Positions 1 to 8,600 of a stretch of 64,000 bases of DNA are shown here, one piece after another. Both the position numbers and the translations under genes were made by a program. The notes under the pieces are model-generated. The model had not been told where the DNA came from and searched no databases. It saw nothing but the letters and a program-made list of their open reading frames with translations. Source of the stretch: Bradyrhizobium nivariense (GTDB taxonomy: Bacteria > Pseudomonadota > Alphaproteobacteria > Rhizobiales > Xanthobacteraceae). Each line of letters begins with the position of its first letter. Position 1 is the first letter of the stretch. The stretch spans positions 103,828 to 167,827 of the forward strand of contig NZ_JARVWW010000019.1 of assembly GCF_029846715.1 (NCBI RefSeq), written 5' to 3'.

Positions 1-2
1 CT

Positions 3-770
3 GAAAGGCCCTTGATCGAAAAGCCGCTGATCGCCCGCCTCCAGGAGGCCGACGTCATCCACACGCTCGGCGCCATTCTCGCCACCGGCGGCGGCGTCGA
101 CCTCACCCGGCTGGGCTGGCCGACGCTGCGCCCCGGCTTTCCGCTGACGACGCTGCTCAATGCCTGGCGCGACATGCGCGCCGCGGTGGCACGCCGTACG
201 GGCGGCAAGGCGATGCCGGTCATCGCGCTCGTCGGTGCCAGTGAGACCACCGGGCGCAGCGTAACCGCGCTGAATTTCGCGCTCGCGGCCGCGCGCGACG
301 GCGCCCGGGTGCTGATGATCGATGCCGACCATCAGGCACATTCGCTCTCGAACAAGGTCAACCGTCCCGGCAAGAACGAGCCGAGCAAGCTCGGCTGGCT
401 TTCCATCGGCAGCAAGGCCGCGCGCGAGATCAAGACACTCAACGGCATCTCGGTATTGCCTGCCGCCGAGAGCGACGCCGGCAGGGCCACTGATGCCATC
501 CGCAAGGCCATCGAGCAGGCGCGCTCCGCCGGCGGCTATGACCTCGTGATCCTCGACGGCCCCGCGGCGCCACTCACGGCCAGCAGCCGCAAGCTGCTCG
601 ATGATGCCGACGCGCTGGTGGCGGTGCTGCCGACCAGCCTCGACATCAACGACGGCCTCGAAGAGATCTTGAGCACGCTCGGCCACGCCGAGCGCAAGCT
701 CGTCGGCGTCGTGCTCGACGAACTCACCCCTGCAACCCAAGCGCGCCAGCGAGGCAGACAATATGCTTGA
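3..770 (+). CDS. Polysaccharide-type BY-kinase domain protein, 5' end outside window
   Basis: C-terminal part of a bacterial tyrosine-kinase/Wzc-ExoP type ATPase used in exopolysaccharide chain-length control at the inner membrane. The frame is open to the window edge, so the N-terminal Wzz and membrane parts are presumably upstream. Visible are a P-loop-like segment (VGASETTGRS), a Walker A' motif (VLMIDAD) and a Walker B-like YDLVILDGP. The lysine expected in the P-loop GK[ST] is replaced by arginine, and the C-terminus has only one tyrosine (RQYA) instead of a tyrosine cluster, so kinase activity is doubtful. The stop overlaps the next start by 8 bases, indicating translational coupling with the glycosyltransferase. 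Family call is good; catalytic competence is uncertain. Confidence 0.75.
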   Translation, partial: ERPLIEKPLIARLQEADVIHTLGAILATGGGVDLTRLGWPTLRPGFPLTTLLNAWRDMRAAVARRTGGKAMPVIALVGASETTGRSVTALNFALAAARDGARVLMIDADHQAHSLSNKVNRPGKNEPSKLGWLSIGSKAAREIKTLNGISVLPAAESDAGRATDAIRKAIEQARSAGGYDLVILDGPAAPLTASSRKLLDDADALVAVLPTSLDINDGLEEILSTLGHAERKLVGVVLDELTPATQARQRGRQYA

Positions 771-1563
771 GCGCCGCATCAATCTGGAGGGCCGGGCCGC
801 AACCGCGGACGTGCCCCGGATCACCGTCGGCGGCCTCCGCATGGCCGCGCTCGACCTGGAAGCTACCGCCGATTTCATGATCGAGGCGACGGATCCGCGC
901 CATCGCATCGGCCGTCCGCTATTCCTGACTTCGGCCAATGGCGAAGTGCTGGCGCGTTGCTCGACAGAGCCGCAGACCGAGCGCCTGTTCCGTACCGCCG
1001 ACCTTATCAACGCCGACGGCCAACCGCTGGTGGCGGCGTCGAAACTGCAATCCTGGTTTCCGCTGCCCGAGCGCGTCGCGACCACCGACCTGTTCCATCT
1101 CGTCGCACGCAAAGCCGAGGCGGCGGGCCGTACTTTCTACATGTTCGGCGCCAGCGAGGACGAGAACGCCACGGCGGTCAGGAAAGTCCAGAACCTCTAT
1201 CCGAACCTCAAGATCGTCGGATACAGCCACGGCTATCTCCACGGCGACGCCCTGCGCGCGAAAGTCGAAGAGATCAATGCGCTCGCTCCGGATTACCTGT
1301 GGGTCGCGCTCGGCGTGCCCTCTGAGCAGGCATTCGTCGAGGAATTCACGCCGCTGCTGACCAATGTCGGCGTCATCAAGACATCCGGCGGTCTGTTCAA
1401 CTTTTTGTCGGGTAGCCGCTCCCGCGCGCCGCAATGGATGCAGAAGATCGGCCTCGAATGGGTCTGGCGCACTTGGCTCGAGCCGCGCCGCCTGTTCTGG
1501 CGCTATTTGACCACCAACCCCCGCGCGATCTATCTTCTCTTCAGCCGGAACCGGCCCTTTTAA
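763..1563 (+). CDS. WecG/TagA/CpsF family glycosyltransferase
   Basis: GT26-family glycosyltransferase of 266 aa, expected to transfer a sugar to a lipid-linked intermediate on the cytoplasmic face of the inner membrane during exopolysaccharide assembly. Family hallmarks seen are FYMFGASEDEN, the P-N-L-K-I-V-G-Y-S-H-G-Y stretch, DYLWVALGVPSEQAF and the C-terminal APQWMQKIGLEWVWR segment. Length matches the family. It overlaps the BY-kinase-like gene upstream and is followed 24 bases later by galE, so the three look like one transcription unit. Acceptor and donor sugar cannot be read from the sequence. Confidence 0.9.
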   Translation: MLERRINLEGRAATADVPRITVGGLRMAALDLEATADFMIEATDPRHRIGRPLFLTSANGEVLARCSTEPQTERLFRTADLINADGQPLVAASKLQSWFPLPERVATTDLFHLVARKAEAAGRTFYMFGASEDENATAVRKVQNLYPNLKIVGYSHGYLHGDALRAKVEEINALAPDYLWVALGVPSEQAFVEEFTPLLTNVGVIKTSGGLFNFLSGSRSRAPQWMQKIGLEWVWRTWLEPRRLFWRYLTTNPRAIYLLFSRNRPF

Positions 1564-1587
1564 TCCCTGAGAAGAGTAGATGAAGAC

Positions 1588-2580
1588 ATGACTGACCGAC
1601 CGACTGTCCTCGTCACAGGAGGCGCGGGTTATATTGGCTCGCATGCCTGCCGAGCCCTGACTGCCGCCGGCTATCAGCCCGTCGTTTATGACAATCTCTC
1701 GACCGGTCATCGCGGCTTCGTCGCCGGCCCGCTGATTACCGGCGACCTGCTCGATGGCGCAGCGCTGGCGCGCACTTTCGCCGATCACAAGATCGCGGCG
1801 GTGATGCATTTCGCGGCGGCCAGTCTCGTCGGCGAATCCATGACCGACCCGCAGAAATACTACATCAACAACGTCCAGGGCACGCTGTCGCTGTTGCAGG
1901 CGATGCGCAATGCGGGTTGCCATCGTATCGTGTTCTCCTCGACCGGCGCCGTCTACGGCAATGCGGACTCCAAGGCGCTGCCGGAAGATTTTCCCTGCGC
2001 GCCGATCAACCCCTACGGGGCGTCGAAATGGATGATCGAGCGCATGCTCGCCGATTATCGCGCAGCCTACGGTTTCGGAGCATTCTGCCTGCGCTATTTC
2101 AACGCCAGCGGCGCCGATGGGGTCGGCGGCATCGGCGAGCTGCGTGACAACGAAACTCATCTCATTCCGCGCGCCATGATGGCGCTCCAGGGCCATGCCG
2201 ACTTCGCATTGTTCGGCGACGACTACGACACGCCCGACGGCACCGCGATCCGTGACTACATCCACGTTACCGACCTCGCGGCGGCGCATCTCGCGGCACT
2301 CAAGCTGCTGGAAGAAGGACACGCCGGCGGCAGCTTCAATCTCGGCACCGGCTCCGGCTTTTCAGTGAAAGAGATCCTGGCTGCGATCAGGCAGGAGACC
2401 GGTCGCGAGGTACCGCACACCGTCAAGCCGCGCCGCGCCGGCGATCCAACCTATCTGGTCGCCGACCCCTCCGCAGCGCGAAAAGTGCTGAATTTCGTGC
2501 CGCGCCATTCCGACCTCTCCACCGTGATCCGGACCGCCTGGGACTGGCACCAGAAGGCGCATCCGTTCAGGTCGCGTTAG
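1588..2580 (+). CDS. galE: UDP-glucose 4-epimerase
   Basis: Extended short-chain dehydrogenase that interconverts UDP-glucose and UDP-galactose, here presumably supplying galactose for the exopolysaccharide made by the genes before it. The N-terminal NAD site is GGAGYIGS (about residues 11-18), followed by YDNLSTGH typical of GalE. The catalytic YxxxK is YGASK near residue 148, with an upstream FSSTGAVYG serine segment. The 330-aa length is normal. ATG start lies 24 bases after the glycosyltransferase stop, after GAAGAG at a loose distance. Bradyrhizobia often carry several GalE paralogues, so another UDP-sugar epimerase specificity is possible. Confidence 0.92.
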   Translation: MTDRPTVLVTGGAGYIGSHACRALTAAGYQPVVYDNLSTGHRGFVAGPLITGDLLDGAALARTFADHKIAAVMHFAAASLVGESMTDPQKYYINNVQGTLSLLQAMRNAGCHRIVFSSTGAVYGNADSKALPEDFPCAPINPYGASKWMIERMLADYRAAYGFGAFCLRYFNASGADGVGGIGELRDNETHLIPRAMMALQGHADFALFGDDYDTPDGTAIRDYIHVTDLAAAHLAALKLLEEGHAGGSFNLGTGSGFSVKEILAAIRQETGREVPHTVKPRRAGDPTYLVADPSAARKVLNFVPRHSDLSTVIRTAWDWHQKAHPFRSR

Positions 2581-2801
2581 GCACCGGTATTGTGCCTTGC
2601 GGGCCGGGCTCATAAGCGGATAAAGAGACTATCATAGTCGGCGTCGGCAACTTTCCCGGCCGCCGCATGTTGTTGTATGGCCGCCGACAAAGCGGCACAA
2701 TTGGCTCAGCCAACAGCGCGAGCCAGCTTTTCACAGCGAAGGCCACGATCGAGTCCGCGCATCGGCCTGCTTTCAGGCGCGACCCAAGGAGCACGGAACG
2801 A

Positions 2802-3143
2802 ATGCATCAGGCCGCAAGCCTGCAATTCGAGCGCGTGATGGACGAGCTCGTCCTCTGGCACGGCGTGCCGGAGGACGAACGATCGCCGGCGCCGGCCTGG
2901 TGGTGGGGTCCGGCGATGGCGGTATTCGACGCGCACGAGCCGATGCGACAGGCCTGGTGTTGTGAGCTGGGCCTCGGCGACGGCTCAAGCTTCGCCGAAG
3001 GAGCGCATGCTCTCCTTGAGCTGTTCGCCGAGCAAACCTCACTGACCTGGCCGGATGATTTTCCGCGCAAAGCGGAAATCAAGGAAGACGAGGTCCGCGA
3101 GCTGCACCCGCAGCCATCAGACGACAGCGCTTTTCAACCGTAG
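2802..3143 (+). CDS. Hypothetical protein, tryptophan-rich acidic small protein
   Basis: A 113-aa soluble protein with no recognised domain. The start ATG at 2802 is chosen because an AAGGA lies about 11 bases before it; the longer open frame from 2667 has a composition unlike coding sequence. The protein has a Trp-rich central part (PAWWWGPAMAVFD) and two near-adjacent cysteines (WCCE). Its end overlaps the end of the convergent GGDEF-EAL gene by 27 bases. No function is proposed. Confidence 0.6.
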   Translation: MHQAASLQFERVMDELVLWHGVPEDERSPAPAWWWGPAMAVFDAHEPMRQAWCCELGLGDGSSFAEGAHALLELFAEQTSLTWPDDFPRKAEIKEDEVRELHPQPSDDSAFQP

Positions 3144-6100
3144 CGCCGCGGCCTCGGTGGCGGCATGGTCCGGCTCCGGCTGGAGCGGCGGCGCAACAGG
3201 CAGCTCCATCGGTCGCAGCAACTCGGCCATCTGGCGCGCCGGCAACGGCTTGGCAATCAGGAAGCCCTGCATCTCGTCGCAGCCATGGGTACGCAGGAAA
3301 GCCTCCTGTTCGGCGTTCTCGACACCTTCGGCCACCACCGTCATGCCGAGCGCCTTGCCCATGCTGATGATCGCCTGCGCGATCGCCTGGTCTTCCGAAT
3401 CCTGCGGCAGGTCCCGTACGAAAGAGCGGTCGATCTTGATGGTGTCGATCGGAAAATGCTTCATCAGCGACATCGACGAATAGCCCGTGCCGAAATCGTC
3501 GATGGCGAGGCGAATGCCGCGGCTCTGGATGGCGTCAAGCACCTTCAGCGCGCGCCCGACATTGCGCATCATCATGCTCTCGGTGACCTCCAACTGCAGC
3601 AGCACCGGCGACATGCCGCTGGCGGCCAGCGCCTCGTCGACGTCCTGCAACAGATGCTCGTCGACAAACTGACGTGGCGACAGGTTGACTGCCATCGACA
3701 CCGGCAACAAGCCGCGGCGCTGCCAGGCCATGGCCTGCGCGCAGGCCTCCTTTACCACCCAACGGCCGATCGGCACGATCAGCCCGGTCTCTTCCGCAAG
3801 CGGAATGAACTGCGCCGGCGAGATGCTGCCGAGATCGGGATGCGTCCAGCGCAGCAGCGCTTCCACGCCGGTGATCTGGCCGGTCACCATGTCCACCTTG
3901 GGCTGGTAGTTCAGCGAGAACTGTTCGCGCTCCAGCGCCCGGCGTAGCGCGCTCTCCAGCGACAGCCGTTCGATCGACTGCGTCTTCACTTCCTTGGAGA
4001 AAAAGCGATAGCCGTTCTTACCGTCTTCTTTGGCGAGATACATCGCCATATCGGCATTCTTCGTCAGCGTCTGCACGTCGGCGCCGTTGGCCGGATACAT
4101 CGCGATGCCGATCGAAGCCGTGGTATGGCACTCGTGCCCGGCCAGCTCCATGGGCTCGGCGAGCGCCGTCAGCAGCCCGGTCGCGATGCGCTGGACATCG
4201 TCGATCTCGCCGCACTGGTCGAGGATCACCACGAACTCGTCGCCGCCGAGCCGCGCCACCACGTCGCTGGCCCGCAGCGCACCGCGCAGCCGGTTCGCCA
4301 CTTCGAGCAGGAGCAGATCGCCGGCCTCATGACCCAGTGAATCGTTGATGACCTTGAAGCGGTCGAGGTCGATGAAAAGCACCGCAAAGCGGTGATCGTG
4401 GCGCTGCGCTTCGTCGATCGCCTCACGCAGCAGTCCGTTGAACGTCTCGCGGTTCGGCAGGTCGGTCAGGCTGTCGTGGGAGGCGAGGTACTCGATCCGC
4501 TCGTCCGCCTCGTTTTTCTCGTCAGCCCGGTCGAAATTCTCCATCGCGAAGGAGACGTTGTCGGCAAGGCGCTGCAACAGCTCGACGAACTCGGCCGTGA
4601 AGGTGCCCGGTTCGGTCGACATGTAGATCATGACGCCGACCGCCTGATCGTGCGCGACGAGCGGAAACGCCGCGCCCGACCGTGCGCCGTCGTTGCAGAC
4701 GATGGCGTGGAAGACGCGAACGCGGTCGTCGTTGAGATAGTCGTTGCTGATGCAGGGCTGGCGGGTGCGGAACGCCGTGCCGCTCATTCCGCGCCCTTCG
4801 GGGCGCTCGGGGTCGACGGAGAGGCGGACGTTGCGCGTGGTGTCGGCCGACGGCCCGGCCGCCGACACGATCTCGAGCTGGTCGCTGCCGGCCCTGGCCA
4901 GCGCAATCGTGGTCGAGGTGAACTTGGCGCCGTTCGACGCAGCGAGGCAAACGAGGTCGAACAGCTCGGTCCGCGACTTCGCCCGCATGATCGCTTCGTT
5001 GGTCGCGCTCAGCGCCGCGAACATGCGCGTCAGGCGCTCCTTCTGCGCCTCGGTGCGGGCCTTTTCCTCGGCGCGCTCGAAATTGTCGAGCGCGAACGAC
5101 ACGTTCTCGGCCAGGCGCCCGAGCAGCTCGACCATATCTGGTGTGAATGTATTCTCTTCCGGCGCGAGGAAAAGCAGAATGCCGATCGGCTCCTGCCCCG
5201 CGCGCAGCAGCGGGAAGCTGGCAGCGGCTCGCGTTCCATCTTCGGTTGCCTTGGAATGCCAATGCGCAGATCGCGGGTCGTGAAGATAGTCGTTGATCAC
5301 ACTGGGCCGTCGCGTGCGCAACGACGTGCCAATGATTCCCTGTCCCTCGGGATGATCAGGAGAGACATCGCAGGTACGTCCAATCATTCGCTCCTGGAGC
5401 CGCCCCTTGACCGCGACGACGCGAACCAGCTCTCGTTTTTCGTCCATGATTCCGATGGTCGCCGACGCGAAGACACCGCCGAGCACGGCCGCCTGACACG
5501 CAACTTCGAACAGCTCCCCGCGGGTCTTGGCGCGCATGATGGCCTCGTTCGTGGCGCTCAGCGCCTCGAACATGCCGCTCGACCTGTCACGCTGCTTGTC
5601 GGCCTTGGCCTTCTCGTCGGCGCGATCGAAATTCTCCAGCGCGAAGGCGACATTGGCCTGGAGCTTGCGCAGCAGCTCGATGAATTCGCCCGTGAAAGTG
5701 TCGCGCTCGGGAGAGTTGAACAGCAGCACGCCTTCGACCCGGTCGCCGTTGAAGAGCGGCAACGCCGCGGAGGACGCGATCCCGTTGCGGCGGGCGCTGG
5801 CCTGCCACGGCGCAATACGGTCGTCGGCGAGCACGTCGTTGCTGACGGCGGGCTGGCGCGTGCGGAACGAGGTGCCGGTCAGCCCGCGGCCTTCGGGCAC
5901 ATCGTCGGAGGTCGAGAATTTGAAGTTGCGAACCTGATCCGCGTTCGGTCCATAAGAGGAGACGACACGCAGCAGCTCGGCGCGATGATCGGCGAGCGCA
6001 ATGGTGACCGAAGTGAACTTGGCTCCTTTCGCCGTCGCCTCGCAGACGAGGTCGAACAACTCGGAGCGCGACCGCGCGCGCAAGATCGCCTCGTTGGTGG

Positions 6101-7232
6101 CGCTGAGCGCCGCATACATCCGCGCCAGGCGCTCTTCTTCCGCGGCGATCCTGGCTTTCTCGGCCTCTCGCCCGAAATTCTCGAGCGCGAACGAGACGTT
6201 CTCGGCCATGCGCAAGAGGAGCGCGACGATCTCCACGTCCTTGGCCCAGGACCGGCTGATGAAGAACAAGAGCACGCCGACACTTTCACCGTGCCTGATC
6301 AGCGGCGCGACCACGCAGGCGGCAACGCCGGTGTTGACGTTGGCGTGTTCCCAGGGAGTGCCCCTGGTGCGGCGAGCGAGATCGTCCTCGACGATCGGCT
6401 TTTTCGTCCGAAACACCTCGCCGGATATGCCCTTGCCGTAGGGATTTTCCGGATCGATCGAATAGCGTGCCTGGGTGACCAGCTCGAGGTTCTGCCCGGT
6501 GGAGGCGACCGGCTTCATCCAGTGAGAATCCGCCTCGCGAAGCAACACGAAGGTCGCCACCGACTTGCCGCCATGGACGGAGGCGTCGCACACGAGCTGA
6601 TACAGCTCCTGCTCGGTCTTAGCGCGCAGGATCGCCTCGTTGGTTGCGCTGATCGCGCCGTACATGCGGTTGAGCCGGCGCATCGCCCTCTCGCCGGTCT
6701 GGCGCGCCGTTTCGCGCGTGAAATTGTCCAGGGCGTAGGAGATGTTCGCCGACATACGCTCGAACAGCGACACCATCTGCGCGTCGAGCGAGCCGGCCTC
6801 GCTGCGGGTCACGAACAGCACACCGACGCTCTTGCCATTGCAGAGCAGCGGCAGCGCCGCCGCCGCGCCGATATGGGCCTTGGCCGCGCCCTCGCGCCAG
6901 GCCAGCGAGCGCGGATCGTTCAAATAATCATTGCTGATGCAGAGCTTCTGATTGCGAAAGGCTTCGCCGCCGACGCCCGATCCTTCCGGCGCATCGGCTT
7001 CCGTGGTGATCTCGATCGCGCGCAGCCGTGCAACGTCGTCGCCGCAACCGGCAGCAAACCGCAGCCGCGATCCGGTCGGCTCGACCAGGAACACGGCGAC
7101 AGCCATGAAGTCCCCGCTCGAAAACCCGGCGTCGCAGACCTTCTGGTACAGCTCGTCCGGCGATTTCGCGTAGAGGATCGCTTCGTTGATGGCGCTCAAC
7201 GCCGCAAAGGTGCGCGCGAGTGTCGTCGGCAC
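3117..7232 (-). CDS. Soluble five-GAF diguanylate cyclase/phosphodiesterase (GGDEF-EAL)
   Basis: A 1371-aa cytosolic c-di-GMP turnover protein; no membrane segment is seen. It begins with five GAF-like sensor modules in register: the conserved ALSATNEAI segment starts near residues 9, 191, 373, 555 and 738, a repeat of about 182 residues. GGDEF is intact at 996-1000 (RLGGDEF) with an RxxD inhibitory site (RASD, 987-990). The EAL domain is intact: EALLRW near 1124, VNLSPRQF, EVTES, DDFGTGYSS, IKIDRSF and VAEGVE. Both activities could therefore work. The start is GTG at 7232, preceded by GGGAG at suitable spacing. The ligands of the GAF modules are unknown. It is transcribed away from the catabolic operon at 7.5 kb. 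Confidence 0.93.
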   Translation of the reverse strand: MPTTLARTFAALSAINEAILYAKSPDELYQKVCDAGFSSGDFMAVAVFLVEPTGSRLRFAAGCGDDVARLRAIEITTEADAPEGSGVGGEAFRNQKLCISNDYLNDPRSLAWREGAAKAHIGAAAALPLLCNGKSVGVLFVTRSEAGSLDAQMVSLFERMSANISYALDNFTRETARQTGERAMRRLNRMYGAISATNEAILRAKTEQELYQLVCDASVHGGKSVATFVLLREADSHWMKPVASTGQNLELVTQARYSIDPENPYGKGISGEVFRTKKPIVEDDLARRTRGTPWEHANVNTGVAACVVAPLIRHGESVGVLLFFISRSWAKDVEIVALLLRMAENVSFALENFGREAEKARIAAEEERLARMYAALSATNEAILRARSRSELFDLVCEATAKGAKFTSVTIALADHRAELLRVVSSYGPNADQVRNFKFSTSDDVPEGRGLTGTSFRTRQPAVSNDVLADDRIAPWQASARRNGIASSAALPLFNGDRVEGVLLFNSPERDTFTGEFIELLRKLQANVAFALENFDRADEKAKADKQRDRSSGMFEALSATNEAIMRAKTRGELFEVACQAAVLGGVFASATIGIMDEKRELVRVVAVKGRLQERMIGRTCDVSPDHPEGQGIIGTSLRTRRPSVINDYLHDPRSAHWHSKATEDGTRAAASFPLLRAGQEPIGILLFLAPEENTFTPDMVELLGRLAENVSFALDNFERAEEKARTEAQKERLTRMFAALSATNEAIMRAKSRTELFDLVCLAASNGAKFTSTTIALARAGSDQLEIVSAAGPSADTTRNVRLSVDPERPEGRGMSGTAFRTRQPCISNDYLNDDRVRVFHAIVCNDGARSGAAFPLVAHDQAVGVMIYMSTEPGTFTAEFVELLQRLADNVSFAMENFDRADEKNEADERIEYLASHDSLTDLPNRETFNGLLREAIDEAQRHDHRFAVLFIDLDRFKVINDSLGHEAGDLLLLEVANRLRGALRASDVVARLGGDEFVVILDQCGEIDDVQRIATGLLTALAEPMELAGHECHTTASIGIAMYPANGADVQTLTKNADMAMYLAKEDGKNGYRFFSKEVKTQSIERLSLESALRRALEREQFSLNYQPKVDMVTGQITGVEALLRWTHPDLGSISPAQFIPLAEETGLIVPIGRWVVKEACAQAMAWQRRGLLPVSMAVNLSPRQFVDEHLLQDVDEALAASGMSPVLLQLEVTESMMMRNVGRALKVLDAIQSRGIRLAIDDFGTGYSSMSLMKHFPIDTIKIDRSFVRDLPQDSEDQAIAQAIISMGKALGMTVVAEGVENAEQEAFLRTHGCDEMQGFLIAKPLPARQMAELLRPMELPVAPPLQPEPDHAATEAAALRLKSAVV

Positions 7233-7526
7233 GATCTCAACTCCCGGGCATTTCTGCCTTTTTGTCCCGGGTGACGTTATGACCGCCGATCGCCTAAGTG
7301 GTCGTTATTGCGAGCTGCAAACCGTCGATCAAAGTGAACGAGCTGCGAACGACCGGCGCCAAACTGTCGAAAATGCCGCCGCACGGGACGAATCTTCGAC
7401 CAAAGGCGCATCTCTCTACGAATTTGCAGCCCAGTATTGGTTTACGGGAGATTGATATCGCAGCCGCGCTTTGAGACGATGGCTCCCAACAAGCACCCTG
7501 TTAAGGGCATCAGCCGAGGGAACGCC

Positions 7527-8579
7527 ATGCCGATCGTCAAGGCCGACCGCCTCACGCGTATCAGCGCCGCGCTGCTCCGTGCCGCCGGAGCTTCCGAGCA
7601 AGAGGCCGACGCGGTCGCGATCGGCTGCGTCAACGCCAATCTCGCCGGCCACGATTCCCACGGCGCGATCGCTATTCCCACCTATATCGACCGTATCAAG
7701 GCTGGCCACATCGTGCCCGGCGCCAAATGGACCATCGTCCAGGAATCGCCGACCACGACCGTGATCGACGGCCAGTGGGGCTTTGGCTTCCACGTCAACG
7801 CCAAGGCGATGGCGCTGACGATCGAGAAGGCGAAGACTGCGAACGTCGCCGCCTGCACCGTGTTCCGGCAAAGCCATGTCGGCCGCCTCGCCGCCTATCC
7901 GCTGATGGCGATGCGCGAAGGCATGATCGGGATCGCAACGGCGGACTCCGGCCGCTCGCCGAAACACGTGGCGCCGTTCGGCGGCAAGGAGGCACGGCTC
8001 GGCACCAATCCGATCTCGATCGCGGTGCCGTCCGATCTCGACGCGCCCTTCTACCTGGACATGGCGACCTCTGCGGTCGCGGCCGGCAAGATCCAGCTCG
8101 CGGTCGCCCGCGGCGAGGAGATTCCGACCGGATGGATCATCGATGCCGAAGGACGACACACCACCGATCCGACCCAGTACCGCAAGGGCGGCGCGCTGCT
8201 GCCGCTCGGCGGCACCGAGGGCTACAAGGGCAGCGGCCTCGCCGCCATGGTGGAGGTGCTGTGCGGCCTGCTCACTGGCCTCGGCTTCGGTGTCGAGCCC
8301 ACGGGTCGGCACAATGACGGCTGCTTCATGGCCGTGTTCAACGTCGCCGCGTTTCGCCCGCTGCAGGCCTTCAAGCGCGAGGTCGCCGAGTTCGCGCACT
8401 ATCTCAAATCGACCCCGCCCTCCGAGGGCAGCCAGGGCGTGTTCTATCCCGGTGAGATCGAGGGCGTGCGCGAGCAGCAGCGCCTGCGCGACGGCATCGA
8501 GATCGAGGATGCGACCTGGGAGAAACTGCGCATGCTGGCGCGCGAGTACCGGCTCGATACGGTCCTCGATCTGGCATGA
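7527..8579 (+). CDS. Ldh family (malate/L-lactate/ureidoglycolate-type) oxidoreductase
   Basis: NAD(P)-dependent dehydrogenase of the Ldh_2 family, about 350 aa, acting on 2-hydroxy acids or related substrates in the cytosol. The family signatures HDSHGA (about residue 43), RQSHVGR, and LGTNPISIAVP are present. The ATG at 7527 is preferred over the upstream TTG at 7437 because CCGAGGG precedes it and because homologues start at this point (MPIVKADRL). It is the first gene of a three-gene unit (gaps of 21 and 15 bases) with an LLM monooxygenase and a FAH hydrolase, which points to stepwise catabolism of an organic compound. Substrate unknown. Confidence 0.85.
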   Translation: MPIVKADRLTRISAALLRAAGASEQEADAVAIGCVNANLAGHDSHGAIAIPTYIDRIKAGHIVPGAKWTIVQESPTTTVIDGQWGFGFHVNAKAMALTIEKAKTANVAACTVFRQSHVGRLAAYPLMAMREGMIGIATADSGRSPKHVAPFGGKEARLGTNPISIAVPSDLDAPFYLDMATSAVAAGKIQLAVARGEEIPTGWIIDAEGRHTTDPTQYRKGGALLPLGGTEGYKGSGLAAMVEVLCGLLTGLGFGVEPTGRHNDGCFMAVFNVAAFRPLQAFKREVAEFAHYLKSTPPSEGSQGVFYPGEIEGVREQQRLRDGIEIEDATWEKLRMLAREYRLDTVLDLA

Positions 8580-8600
8580 CGGAATTCGGAGAACGGCAGC

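Noticed and set aside
4392..7274. 960-codon open frame on the plus strand opposite the five-GAF gene
   Set aside because: Mirror frame of a GC-rich gene; Arg/Gly/His-rich product without any fold signature, while the minus frame has complete GAF, GGDEF and EAL motifs.
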